DNA of 64,000 nucleotides, from the NCBI GenBank assembly GCA_029168955.1, contig JAPDOI010000210.1:620001-684000 (forward strand), read 5' to 3'. This stretch comes from Aplectana chamaeleonis. Its lineage: Eukaryota > Nematoda > Chromadorea > Rhabditida > Cosmocercidae. This document shows, one piece after another, positions 45,145-56,076 of the stretch (positions are counted from its first letter, which is position 1; each line of letters begins with the position of its first letter). Made by a program: the position numbers and the translations under genes. The notes under the pieces are model-generated. The model did not search any database. It saw nothing but the letters and a program-made list of their open reading frames with translations, and was not told where the DNA came from.

Positions 45145-45650
45145 AAATTTCTGAAAATTTAGCTTCCTGGCAAAAGTAACGATTTGGTAATGATGAAAAC
45201 AGTTTTGAAAATGTCTTGAAATATCTCAAAAAAGAGATTTGGCGTAAAATAGCCTCGAAAAGAAAAAAGGTAGGAAATGAAGTGAAATAACCAAAAATGT
45301 GATTTGGTGGTCGATCATTTCACAAGCTTCTTCGTTAAACTTATCAAAACAAAATCAAGCGCGCAACAGAATAACCAGCCATTTTGAAAGTTGCAATGAG
45401 GAATCAGCATGGAGTCAAGCTATGGTGTGAACGCCGCTCCTTTCCATATCGTGCTTGATTTCGTTTTGATAAGTTTAACGGAGCTTGTAGAATGATCGAC
45501 CACCAAATCACATTTGATTATTTCACTTCATTTTCCCTACCTTTTTATTTCTCAGGTTATTTTACGCCAAATCTCTTTTAAGATATTTCAAGACATTTTT
45601 AAAACTTTTTTCATCATTACCAAATCATTACTTTTGGAAGCTAATTTCAC
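45145..45650. repeat. Long palindrome, diverged member
   Basis: Arms of about 200-215 bp (45145-45362 and 45452-45650) share with 37973-38603 the series CTTCCTGGCAAAAGTAA, GATTTGG, AAATGAAGTGAAATA and, near the loop, ATCAAAACAAAATCAAGC. The right edge joins DNA like the left half of an F6 element (TTTCACGCTGATTACAA), suggesting insertion into one. Confidence 0.75.
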
Positions 45651-47150
45651 GCTGATTACAACGCGGCCTCTCAAATCTCTCAAAACCCCCGGCGAACAGA
45701 GTTATGGCCGTTTAATGTCATGACTTCAAATATCAGAGACTTTCGGACGAGTTAGCTCAGGACTGTTTCCACCCTTCATTTGCGCCTGCTGGGCTCCGTC
45801 CAAAGTGAGCTACGAATGTCAGCGGACATAGAGGGTCTCATTTCCAGAACTGGCTATCAATCCCGTCCCAGATCTGTAGGGGACGCTAGCATCAGCGGCA
45901 TACAGCTATCTTTAGCGTCATCAATAAATCATGAGTAACCACCAAATCGGTTTAGCACACAGATTCAACAACGTCTTGTCGTTCGTAGATCGTAGCTACA
46001 TAGCTAGTGTAGGAGCGGTCTCACTAGGGCTTACCTTACCGTTCCCGTGGACTTTTATAAAATCATGTGCTCAGACACAGCGTTGATAATCCGTTTTCTA
46101 CATCCCCTAAATGCCTCAGAGAGTTGCAGGAGATATCTAAAAGTGGGCATTCTCATAGCATTGCGTAGAGGGGTACACGAATGGTAATCTTCAGAATGTT
46201 AAAAAAACGTCTCGGATTGGGCTGAAAACTTGTTTTGCTACGGGTTGTTTTGGGTGCTAATCACGAATCTGAGGCCCATTTGTCAATATTTGTAAAATTC
46301 CGTCTGATTCGGTCCGAAGCTTCAAAATGGCTGGAAAAACGCGACTTTTGACGATTTCGAGAATGCCACTATGAAATCGCCTTGAAACTTTTACGTAGAA
46401 GTTATTCGTGCTGCCTGACACACGGTAGGTTAAGGTGGGTATACGGTAGCTCGTTCAGTCTCAGATTTGACTCCAACTTTCACTGTGGGTGTTATTTGGG
46501 ACTCCAAACATTGAATGAGGTCCATTTTCGAAATTTCAAGGTATGCGAGTAATGCCATTAAAAGGCATTATGGCTACCGCAACCTACAGTAACCCTAAGT
46601 CTGGCGAGGAATAGACCCCATATTTGGGTTTAGCGCCCTAAACAACCCCGAGTTGAAAGTTTTGAGCCAAATCAAAAAAAAAATTCTTTCTGAGCACCCC
46701 GAAAATTACCTGATGTGGAGTCCGCGAAAACTCTCTTACCTTTTTGTGGAGCGATGAAAATGCCATTTTTCAGAAGCAACGCAGCCATTTAGGAATTTTC
46801 AAGCACGGGTCATTTATGTACTGTCACAGATCTACAGCAACGGCAACATGGTTTTCCAAATCTTCACGGGAAGTTTAAAGCAGTCTCTAGTTAGAAGGAG
46901 CGAACTAGAATAAAAAACGAGAGCTCTAGCCATTATGAAATCGGATGTTCCCATTGAAATGTATCATGGGTCTCGACCCTGATAAGCTCAAAAACCTGTA
47001 GGTGGGCGGATGGAAGTGGCGCTTATTTGAAGGTGGAGCGAATAGTTGTCCTCACTTTGTCGCTCTTTGACATTGACCGGGTCGTTATAAGCCGCAACGT
47101 GACATGATATCGAAAATTACTCACGAGGTTGGACTGTGGTTTCAAGCATT
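45651..47150. repeat. Fragments of F6 and ACAAGGG-type elements
   Basis: 45650-45790 resembles the F6 left half (CTCACGAGTT-like GGACGAGTTAGCTCAGG). 46200-46800 repeats the ACAAGGG-element interior (GTTGTTTTGGGTGCTAATCA, CTACCGCAACCTACAGTAAC). 47030-47147 resembles the F6 right end (GAGGTTGGACTGTGGTTTCA). No intact boundaries. Confidence 0.45.
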
Positions 47151-47154
47151 ACTC

Positions 47155-47400
47155 TGGAAGGGGTTTACTGGATCCTACCGATAACCCACTGGCAACCACC
47201 CGTCCCGGTGCCGTACCGAAGCCAAAGCGACGGATTCGCATTAGACTCAAGGCATCCCCTGTATTCTGCCCAGATCCCGCAGCATCGACCGGGCAAATGC
47301 GGCTCTAGCAGGATTCTGTCGTGATTTTGCCACTGCACGCCATGATTCAAACCATCAACCCTAACCAATCTTGGCAGTCCACCGCGCTATCGACTGATAG
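47155..47400 (-). mobile_element. Possible tRNA-derived SINE
   Basis: On the minus strand TAGCGCGGTGG (about 47378-47388) fits the A-box with one mismatch, and GGTTTGAATCATGG (about 47340-47353) fits the B-box at suitable spacing. These are followed by a roughly 180-bp GC-richer body that differs from its neighbours. No tRNA cloverleaf can be drawn. Only one copy is present here. Confidence 0.35.
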
Positions 47401-48920
47401 TGAGCCATCTCCGCTGCAGCACTAGAGCGTTCTCACTGCAATCATAGCTGTGTTACCGCGGTATTTTCGCGGTGATATCGGTGCAGACATCTTGGTGATT
47501 TCGCGTCATTTCTGCTGTTGGTTCTCAGTATTTTCGCAGTAATTTTGCGACAGCTTTTTTCTCGGTAGTGTCCCGGTGATTTTGCGTCATTTTTTAATTT
47601 TTTTTCTCGGCTAGTGGTGGCTTAGCCTCAAAATCTAGGTAAAAATCAATTTAGAGGCAAAATCTCGTGCAACCAAAAAAATGGGGTTGAGCCCAATGGC
47701 GGCATACAAGTTTGAAAAAATTCGTTGAGATGACGACGTTACTGGGGTCCTACGCCTCTAACTACAACGCTGGAGCCGTTGGAAGCGTCAAAAACGAGAC
47801 AATACCACTATATTTGGGCCGCATCGGATCAAAGAATTTCGTAGACCGCGTCCGTTCGCTTAGCAAACTCCACCACTACTCGAGCAGCTAGTAGGGCTTT
47901 TTTACGACCATCCGGTAGGTAGTCTATCACAGAAAAAGGGTGTATGGGCAGTTCTGACCGCCTGATTTGGTCACTCCCTTGCTAGTATATAAGATAACAT
48001 GCTCAATCAAGTTTTCGTTCCCAGAAATTCGTCTAATCGTCACTAAAGTTTTCTAAAAAGTTTTCAACTCCTACTACAATCGTACACCTCTACTGATTGA
48101 TGTGTTAAAAATAATATGTAGTTATGGATGCGAAAATTCGAGAAAATTTCATAACAATCCAAAAAAAGTTTTTGATAATTTCCAACAGAATTTTAGTTTC
48201 ACTCCAAAGAGCCTTTTCAAACGCATTTATGGCTCAACCCACTAGATTGAACCGGATAAAAGTCGGCTTTTTCCTGATTTAGCGCGGGCGGTCGCGTCGC
48301 AGTAATCGGCTACAGTTTGCTGGGGAAGAGCAAGCAGCTGTTGACGCAAGCCACTTAATCAAGCGGTGTTTTACAATGAAATTTTAGGATCGTAGAGTAT
48401 TCCCAGCTATAGCATGAACTGAAAAAAAAAGAACTGAACAAGGGGAAAAAAAGTAAGAAAAACTTCGACGAAGGAATGAAACCTTTAATAGTATAGATGA
48501 AGGAAGTCCAGCAGTAACAATCATAAGAAATTGAATAAAATGGTACCTATAAGTCGAAATTTGCTATGAATACGCGATCGAAACAAAGTATGTGGCTTAT
48601 TTGGGATGCTTCATTGGAAATTGAGGTTGCCAAATGAAAATCATCACATGCGGCAGTGTAATAAATGCGCTAATGAAATAAAAACTATGTGTACTTGCAG
48701 AGTACAAACATCAAGCCAAAACCACAGAATCAGATATTTTGTTTTTCATATTTGCCTCCAGATTCCAAAAAAAGAAGCAGGAGCCATCACTTAGAATAGA
48801 GAATTTCTACTAAGGGTTGTAATTTGACGCGCATCGTTCGATTGAAAAAAGAGACAGAAAAAGTGTTTGAAAACATTAGCTAAGCAGTGGGATTAGTTTG
48901 CGAGAAAATAAACAGGACTT
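47401..48920. other. Mostly unassigned; F5 fragment at 47690-47900
   Basis: 47695-47810 (TTCGTTGAGATGACGACG, GCCGTTGGAAGCGTCAAAAA) is a decayed F5 element. The rest shows no gene or repeat. Confidence 0.35.
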
Positions 48921-48922
48921 GC

Positions 48923-49004
48923 AAAAAAATAGCATGACGCGAGATCGAACTCGTGGCTATTGGTCGTACATGTTGAGTGGCTAACCACTACACTACAACC
49001 ACGA
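48923..49004 (-). pseudogene. tRNA-like sequence with Pol III terminator
   Basis: The minus strand has TAGTGTAGTGG (48985-48995), a perfect A-box, and AGTTCGATCTC (48941-48951), close to a B-box with CGAG/CTCG able to pair around a six-base loop. A run of seven T follows (48923-48929). The acceptor and anticodon stems do not pair. It is likely a decayed tRNA or SINE head. Confidence 0.4.
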
Positions 49005-49348
49005 TCGATCGATGAGATTTATCAGCTATATAAAAAACTTGAGGTTGCAATAACTTCTTTACTTTGAGCACTGAGCAGCTGCCACTTCAACAGTAAGCGC
49101 ATGAGTTCACAAAAAAATCGAAAAAATCAGGTACCATTACGAACTCCGGGTTATCACTTAACTAGGGACTGATCCCAGCACAAACTGGGAATTTGAAAAA
49201 TGGTCTGTTGTGTGTTATGGGCTTATTTTCGTGTTCATCGCCTCAAATTACTCCCTTCCCCCCCTAGATGAACTTAGGGCTAAAAGTGTTCGAATATCTG
49301 GAATTCGAAAAAATTTTCTGTTCTTTTTGAACTACCCAGGTGGGAGCA
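49005..49348. repeat. Dispersed repeat fragment
   Basis: 49164-49225 matches the GGGACTGATCCCGGCAC stretch at 16233-16295. The rest is unassigned. Confidence 0.35.
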
Positions 49349-49590
49349 TTAAAGGCAGGGTTCACGACAAAATCGAATGCTGTGATATCCTCATGGAAAG
49401 GTAGAGCTGGGCATCACAAAAGTGCAAATAAGTAAAAATTGGAGTAAAAACCTTCAGGAACAATTTATTTTTGGTGTCCTCCCGCCCCCAATTATCGAGA
49501 TTAGTGTAAAAGTCAGTTTTGTCAACCTTCACTTGGCTTCTAAAGTGATCTCTCAGCACTTTTGGACACTACTGACTACTCAGACAATAG
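49349..49590 (+). mobile_element. TTAA-AGGCA element, type F4, truncated
   Basis: TTAA-AGGCAGGGTTCACGAC then TGCTGTGATATCCTCATG and CATCACAAAAGTG, as at 54426. The right half is missing. Confidence 0.6.
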
Positions 49591-49641
49591 GTGCGGACTG
49601 ACCGCTGGCAATCAAGGCCTCTGTGGGCGTTAGGCCAGCAA

Positions 49642-49930
49642 GTTGCGGGCGGATCGCTGCCCATCGTGGCTTCGCCTGCCGTTGTCTCCGCGGGCGGATA
49701 GCTGCGTTTTGGCGGGCGGATAGCGGCACCTGGAAAAGTTGATCACGCTAGCGGGCGGATCGCCGGCAAGCTCTGAAGCGACGATCCGCCCGTAACCTGC
49801 CAGAGATCCGCCCGAAAGGGCTTTGATAACCAGCGATCCGCCCGCTGAGCTATGAGATGCAGCGGTCCGCCCGCAACCTGCCAGCGATTTGCCCGTCGGG
49901 GCTTTGATAGCCAGCAATCCGCCCTCTCAA
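49642..49930. repeat. GCGGGCGGATCGCTGGC array, locus A upstream
   Basis: Four units run forward (GCGGGCGGATCGCTGCC and variants), then about six run in reverse (GATCCGCCCG...), with the turn near 49770. The array is therefore itself an imperfect inverted repeat. Spacers such as CTTTGATA(A/G)CCAGC give a period of about 24-45 bp. Locus B has the mirror arrangement. Confidence 0.75.
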
Positions 49931-50012
49931 ATTTCACACGATTAAACTTGTCAATCATTGACGAGTTCTTTTCTGGTATTGGTATCATGCGCAGAGTAAG
50001 CAGACGGAAGGG

Positions 50013-50044
50013 TATAAAAGGCGCTCCATTGCACTGAGTGCTCA
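50013..50044 (+). promoter_or_regulatory. TATA box and initiator, structured locus A
   Basis: TATAAAA at 50013-50019 lies 31 bp before the A of CTCACTCGG (50044). The block GGTATAAAAGGCGCTCCAT is conserved in locus B. Confidence 0.5.
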
Positions 50045-50220
50045 CTCGGCATTTCGAGGCCGATCCTGGAAGGTGACTTCAAGTCACCTTTGAAGGATCA
50101 CTTGGTAGTCGGAGAAAAATTTTTGGTAGCTGAGGGGATGGTCCCCACCGCTAGGGGGGGGGGTGCTCCCGCACACGGGGACCGTGGTGGGAACCATCGA
50201 AATAACCCACATGTGGCATC
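50044..50220 (+). ncRNA. Possible structured RNA, locus A
   Basis: A small stem TCGGC/GCCGA (50045-50063) is followed by a long hairpin (50062-50099) in which GATCCT pairs with AGGATC and AAGGTGACTT with AAGTCACCTT. A GC-rich hairpin (50138-50199) then pairs GATGGTCCCCACC with GGTGGGAACCATC around a G-run loop. Locus B conserves all three. No ORF is conserved. Transcription is inferred from the promoter only. Confidence 0.4.
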
Positions 50221-50300
50221 GAGAGCGGATCGCTGGCTAGTGGCGGGCGGATCGCTGGCTACTGGAGGGAGGATGGCTGGCTACTGGCGGGACGATGGCT
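50221..50300 (+). repeat. GCGGGCGGATCGCTGGC array, locus A downstream
   Basis: Three to four units of about 23-25 bp: GAGCGGATCGCTGGCTAGTG, GCGGGCGGATCGCTGGCTAC, then decayed GAGGGAGGATGGCTGGCTAC and GCGGGACGATGGC. Confidence 0.7.
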
Positions 50301-50395
50301 TTTTGAGCGTATCTGCTACCTTTAATCCCCTTGAAATCCCTTTATACGGGTTCACTCATGATAAAAACCCGGTTCAAAAACCGACTAAATTGACC

Positions 50396-50705
50396 GCATG
50401 CATGAACGCTGCAAAGAAGGTCAGGGAACCGCTCCGCGTCCTATGCGCGCGGCGTCATGCCACGGGACGTCCCCGGAGTGAATGGCGTATATTAGCGTAT
50501 TGCGGAAGTAAATGCACTTTTCAATGTAAACTCTACGCTCGTATTTTCTGTCATCCCAGTCGCGTTTGCGTTCAATTATTGAAATGCACGGGATTACGAT
50601 GCCGTTAGGCGTAGATTTTGCTGTAGAAAGTGCATTTACATCCGCGACACACCAGTATACGCCAAGTTGTCGGGGCCGTCATGTGGCTCGACGCTGCGCG
50701 TATAT
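50396..50705. repeat. Diverged long palindrome (relative of 36792)
   Basis: The left side CGCATGCATGAACGCTGCAA ... GGACGTCCCCGG ... GTAAATGCACTTT pairs with the right side AAAGTGCATTTACATCCGCG ... GGCGTCATGTGG-type GC-rich DNA ending CGACGCTGCGCG. The outer part is the 36792-36998 family. The inner GTAAATGCACTTT arms are new. Confidence 0.6.
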
Positions 50706-52222
50706 AATTTGAGGATTAATGGAAATTTTGTTGGGGCAAATGTTACGACTCTCAAATATGGCAACTCATTGATGTGAAATCTAATTTCCATAGTTTTGAA
50801 ACCAAAATTCTGCTGAAAAATATGCAAGCATGTCAACGAAAGCACAGTCATAGAATGTGAAATGTCTGCTGCTCATGCAGAAATGGGCATTTTTCCGTCA
50901 GCTTGTTACCTTTTTTGTGAGGATATTAGTTAAAATAACTGCTGTCTCGCCATTGACATAGTTGATATTGCAGAATGTTGGCCATTAGTTTAAACGCACC
51001 AGAAAACGGGCTATCTATCGAATCTTTTTTTTTGCTATGAGTTCTATAACGACACCATTGTGCGCAGTGTCGGGCGATGCTAAATTTTTGTGATATCGCG
51101 ATGTCACAAAAATATTCGCGATATCATCGGCATATAGGGTTTTGAACGCAAGCAACGATCTAACGCCGCGGCCCCATTTATTCACTCGACTAGATTTGGC
51201 GAAAGGCCTATACACAGTTTCTGCGGATATTCGATTTTTTGGTAGAGAAACTGACAATTCTTTTTTTTCAAAAATGAAACTCTGTATCCGCAAATGGAAG
51301 CAGAGACTCACTAGAGCTTGTTTTAGAAAACCATGTTCTGGATATTGTAGGTTTAGTTCTCTGTATCAATAATCCGTGCTGGAAACTTCCCAAATGCCTC
51401 AGGGGAATCCAGAACACGACATTTTTATAATTTTCCCAAGAGAAAATATGCCCCTCAAAGGAGAATCCCAGGCTGTTCGGAGAAATTACTCTAGATTTGA
51501 CCCAAAACTTCTTTCTAGCAGTACATAGTTTGGGTGCTGAACACTAATTCATCGTGCACTTGTCGATTTTTCAAAGACTTGTGCTGATTTGAAGTTTCGA
51601 GAAATTGAACTGGAAAAGTGACGAGTCTTCAAATACTCTAGAGCATTTCCAAAACACCGGCATATGGTCAAATAAAAATGAAAATGGTACAAAACATCCA
51701 CAATTTTGATTACAAAATATTTTTTTTCAGAAAACTGCTAGCTGGAAATGAAAATACTCCAGACGAGAGGCACAGTACAGCATTGCAGAGCCTGATTGAA
51801 TTTAATTCTGGTCTCAGACAGGCCTATGCTGTTTGAAATGTCATAACGGTGATTTCTATAAATTATATTGGAAACTCAAAAAGCATGCAATGCTGGATGC
51901 GTATGTACCTCTTCTGGTATACGGCTGGACATTTCAACCCAAATAACAAAAAAAAAATGTATTTCAACTGTCTATAAGTACAGAAGTCACTACAACCTCA
52001 CAATGTCTTTGGCAAGCCTCCTTGTCAGAACCAAACAATCAGCTGATGAATGACAACCAACTATTGACGTGCACAGAAACGACATGACTTTCCGGTCCCC
52101 CTTATATTACCCTACATAACTGCTTAGGGTTTTTGCACAATAGTCTATGAAAAAGGGAAATAAAGTTATACGAAACGTGAAATCTTGACTTCAATTGAAA
52201 TCACTTTTCCCTGTTTGCTTTA
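50706..52222. other. Unassigned; ACAAGGG-interior fragment at 51380-51640
   Basis: 51525-51600 (TAGTTTGGGTGCTGAACAC, TTGTCGATTTTTCAAAG) is the recurrent interior phrase of the ACAAGGG elements. The rest has no supported feature. Confidence 0.35.
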
Positions 52223-52966
52223 ATAAAGGCAGTGTTCACGACAAATCATGGATGTTCAGTTTTTTGTTGATTATGATAGGTTAACACTTGATGGACCGCA
52301 TGTCCACACTGCGCACCCACGCCAAAAACTCGGTTTTTTCGTTTTACTCCAATAAAAACGGGTTCCTTCTAAATATTGCTTTCATATCTGTGCTTAATTC
52401 AACTTCCATAACTGGTATGAAGATACTGAGCGCCATATATCTCTTTTTAACATAGGCAATCATAATAAAAAATCAGTTTAAAAACTCACTAAAGTGATTG
52501 GCCGTGGAGCGCACCTGTCCGCTACGGGGGCTAGCCATGGAACGCGCGGTCTCCTAAGTGTTAAGAGCTTACAGTGACAGTAGCGTCAGGAAGAACTGCA
52601 AAAAGTGGCGAGGAAGCACTTTTTCTGCCTAAGCAGGGCCTCTTGTGTGACGTCATATTTTTGAGAATGTAAGGATCGACCGGAGTGAAGGAATGAAGTC
52701 TTTCCATGTGATAACATGATCCACCTTATCCACTGCTACTTATCGGAGCCATTACCTTTGCTGACCGGCTGTTTACGTGTTAAAGCTTATTCAGGATGGA
52801 TTAGTTTGGGAGGCGGGCTGGCCCAATGGTTGACAGGCCCACGCAAATTTCACCCACTTCCCGATAGTTTTTCGAAATTGTCTTTTCACTGCTTTCATCG
52901 GTAGGTACCAAAGCTCACGTTTCTGTGAAAAATTAGAGATTTTTCCATCGTGAACACTGCCTTTGA
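52223..52966. mobile_element. TTAA-AGGCA composite (F1c-like and F1d parts)
   Basis: ATAA-AGGCAGTGTTCACGAC to ATCGTGAACACTGCCT-TTGA, 744 bp. The left two-thirds resemble F1c in places (CAGGGCCTCTTGTG, then CTTATC.GCAC-like DNA). About 52790-52966 is an inverted F1d end (AAATTTCACCCACTTCCCGA). It is probably two elements merged. Confidence 0.5.
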
Positions 52967-53454
52967 AGGCAGTGTTCACGGTAGAAATCGTTTTTCTGAT
53001 TTTCCGCCTATCTTGAAGACGGTCCCATGCTGATTCCAATGATGTTTTTGGAATCGTACAAGACCTTCCAGGAACGGAGTTATGGTCCCTCAAAAATTGA
53101 GCTAGAAGCAAGGTGGACGAGTTGTCCGAGGCTCGTAACTTTCGTATTTTGCAGCCGATGTATGCGAGCTGACCTGAGTAAAGAGAGAAGTTGGGAATGA
53201 AGGGGAGAACGGGGCTATTGATCGGAAACCATCGCTCATCTCACAATCTCGAGCATTCATTTATCCACGTAAGTGGGCGTGGAAAGTGCATCTGGGGTTG
53301 ACGAGCTGACGGGTGTCCAACTTTTGGGCCGTAGGGGAACGTTCCGAGCTCATTTTTCTTAGTTTTTTTCAACGTTAGGGTTGTGCTAGGCCCCGCAGCT
53401 GCCCATCTACACCAAAAAAACAGACATTGTTTTTATCGTGGACACTACCTTTGA
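52963..53454 (+). mobile_element. TTAA-AGGCA element, type F1a
   Basis: TTGA-AGGCAGTGTTCACGGTAG to TTATCGTGGACACTACCT-TTGA. It matches 4367-4858 in reverse over the full length, including GACGAGCTGACGGGTGTCCA. Confidence 0.75.
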
Positions 53455-53942
53455 AGGCAGTGTTCACGATGATTTTCATTCCCGAATTTTTAACATGAAA
53501 CAAAGCGTTGGCTTCCAAGTGTTACCAAAATTACGAAGAAGCGGCGAGAAACGCATGAAAATGTCGTATTTCAGTGACATTATTTTCTGGCTTTGACTAG
53601 TTGTCCGATTGGATGGACATGTTCCCGGTGGTTTTGACCTTTGAAAAATGGGGTCAGTCTGAAACGGAAGAAATAGTTTAGGCACAACAGTATCAGCTAT
53701 AGTCCGAAAGAAGGGACGGAGCAACAGAAAGCAGAAAATAGCAAAGGACGGGTTCACAAAATATTTAATCGTCACAACGAACAGTTCCTGTGAGAGTAAA
53801 GTGGCGGGGTGAGAGTGAAGGATTTGGTCTCCTTCTGGCTCGTTTTTCTCAGTTTCTCCGTCATTTTAGTTCTACCCGGGGTCAGTTCATCGATTTTGCG
53901 AACAATCTCAGAATTGAAGATTATCGTGAACACTGCCTTTAA
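53451..53942 (+). mobile_element. TTAA-AGGCA element, type F1b
   Basis: TTGA-AGGCAGTGTTCACGATG to ATCGTGAACACTGCCT-TTAA. Close to 8149-8643. Confidence 0.75.
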
Positions 53943-54424
53943 AGGCAGCAGACACGCTCCAAAAAGTTGTTGAGATAACTACGTTTCTGAAGTCGCGTGG
54001 CTCCTAGTAGACTGCTCACGCCGTTGGAAGCGTCAAAAACGAGTCAAAACTACGAAATTTCATCAATGCAAATCGAAAAATTCCTGCAACCCCGCCCCAA
54101 AATACAAACTCTTCCAGATTGATAGAACTAGTACGATCCCTTTGGCTGGTTTTTGATGCTTCAAACGAGATTAACGTTCCAGTACAGGCTGCAAGAGTAC
54201 ATATATCGACTTCTCTATCTCAACCGTTTTGTTGCCAATATTCGCTGTTTCAGCCGCGCGCCGTAAAACTCGTCCACTTTCACCTGATAACAAAATAACC
54301 GTTATTCCTCTATTCGCACACAGTTTTCGTTCGTTTTTTCGTCACTTCCCAATACAACCAGCTCCAAACCTTTGATTTATGTCATAAAATCGATACCATT
54401 TTTGAGCGTGTCTACTGCCTTTAA
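53939..54424 (+). mobile_element. TTAA-AGGCA element, type F5
   Basis: TTAA-AGGCAGCAGACACGCTCC to GAGCGTGTCTACTGCCT-TTAA, with symmetrical ends. A single copy of the 40-bp unit that is tripled at 30341-30460. Confidence 0.75.
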
Positions 54425-54425
54425 T

Positions 54426-54717
54426 TTGAAGGTAGGGTTCGCGATAAAAACAGTTGTTGTGCTATCCTCGTGAGAAGGTAGATGTGGCCATCACAAATGT
54501 GAAAATAATTTAAAAGTTGTAGAAAAAACGCTAAAGAACAAGTTATTACTTGGTATCCGCCCGCCCCCTCCCCCAAAATATCGCGATTTGAGTAAATGCC
54601 TGTTTCGTCTACTTCTATTTTGCTTCTAAAGTGATTTCTAACATTTCTGGAGACTGCTGACTACTTTAGCAGATAAACAAAAGGCGGATGAGCAAGCACT
54701 AACGAAATTCTAGTTGA
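54426..54717 (+). mobile_element. TTAA-AGGCA element, type F4, right end lost
   Basis: TTGA-AGGTAGGGTTCGCGATAA with TGTGCTATCCTCGTGAGAAG. The right end is replaced by the next element. Confidence 0.6.
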
Positions 54718-55034
54718 AGGCAGTGTTCACGAAGAAAAAAGTTGCACGTTTTTTTAGCAAAAACGTAAGCTTTGGGTCTATCTAAGAAAAATGGGAACGG
54801 AAGTACGAAGAAAAACGACCAGGAAGTGGGTGAAAATCTCGTGGACCAGCTAACCCATTGGGCCACTCCGCCCACGAACTATAACAGTTGTCGGCGTCCG
54901 TTTTACCGTAGGGACAGGCACCGAATTTCCGAATATTTTTTATCACGGAAGGTTCTAGCGTCCCAGCATGTACAATGGGCCCTCTTATTTCTGAAGAATT
55001 TCCAGTCCTTGAGACAGAAAGCAAAGCCACTTAC
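54714..55034 (+). mobile_element. TTAA-AGGCA element, type F1d, right end lost
   Basis: TTGA-AGGCAGTGTTCACGAAG, AAAACGTAAGCTTTGGGTCT and AGTGGGTGAAAATCTCGTGG match 31561-31730. After about 54895 the sequence is unrelated. Confidence 0.5.
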
Positions 55035-55522
55035 TTAAAGGCAGTGTTCACGATGAAAATTGTTTTTCTGTTTTCCCGCCGCCTGTCTTGAAAACGGCCC
55101 CACGCTGATTCCAACGGCGTCTCTGGAATCGTACAAGACCCCCTAGAAACGAAGTTATGGCCCTTCAAAAATTGAGCTACGGAAGCATGGTGGACGAGTT
55201 GTCCGAGGCTTGTAACTTCCTTCATTTGCAACCGAAATATACGAGCCGACCTGAACAAAGAGAGGGGTTGAGAATGTAGGGAAGAACGGGGCTAATGATC
55301 TGAAACCATCGCTCATCTCACCACTGTTGAGCTCGAAAGATCGTAAAAGGGGCGTGCCAAAGTGGCTTCCTGAGGTGGGCGCCCCAGGGTGGCTTCCTTC
55401 TATATCTCGCTTATTCGTAGGAGTTGAGAGCTCGCACTGGGCAGGTGCTATAAAGGGTGGGTCTACTCCACAATTACGTGGAAATTTCTGAATTCGTCCC
55501 TGAGCTTGGACTGTGCCTTTAA
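55035..55522 (+). mobile_element. Mosaic TTAA-AGGCA element (F1a left, F2/F6 right)
   Basis: The left end AGGCAGTGTTCACGATG and the left half are F1a. The right third carries TATATCTCGCTTATTCGTAG and CACAATTACGTGGAAAT, as in F2. The last bases CCTGAGCTTGGACTGTGCCT are the F6 end. The two termini therefore do not match each other. Confidence 0.7.
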
Positions 55523-55974
55523 AGGCAGTGCTCACGATAAATTTCGCTTCCGATATCTCTACGGTTTACGGAAGGTCTGGTGCCCTATATAGCAAGGCAT
55601 GCTTCAGAAGGACCCGCAAGACGCGTTTTTGAGCAAAAATAGGCCCTCCCTTGTTTACGTTGATTTTCGGGCGTGGAGGATTTGACCGCTATGAAAGATG
55701 ATAGCATTCAATGCAATCAAGCGATCAGCCCACTTATCAGCACTTCCTTGACTTGATCATCCCTGTAATCTGAGTCTTCATTTGTTCATTTCGAGGGGCG
55801 GAACTGGAGCACGGGGCGTGTCTGGGGCACCAAAACGCTTGTTTGCAGCCGTTATTTTGCCGCTCGTGGCTCGTTTTCTAAAGTTCTTTCGACACTGGGA
55901 GCCTAGGATCCTTCTCACCTATCATTTCACTGTGGAAAGTCAACGAGGATGATCATCGTGAACTCTGCCTTTGA
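55519..55974 (+). mobile_element. TTAA-AGGCA element, type F1c
   Basis: TTAA-AGGCAGTGCTCACGATAA to ATCGTGAACTCTGCCT-TTGA. Same as 16963-17417. Confidence 0.75.
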
Positions 55975-56076
55975 GGATTTTGGAGCGCGAAATCATTTAA
56001 TTGACGTCAGGTTCGATGCGTTGTCTGCATCCTCCGAAAGACGCAAACAGGCACAGAAAGTTTTTCAGGGACTTCT

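Noticed and set aside
48923..49004. Functional tRNA gene
   Set aside because: Acceptor and anticodon stems cannot be paired. Only the A-box, part of the T arm and a T run remain.
49642..49930. CRISPR-like array
   Set aside because: Units are imperfect, change direction, have no constant spacer length, and lie in a eukaryotic transposon landscape without cas genes.
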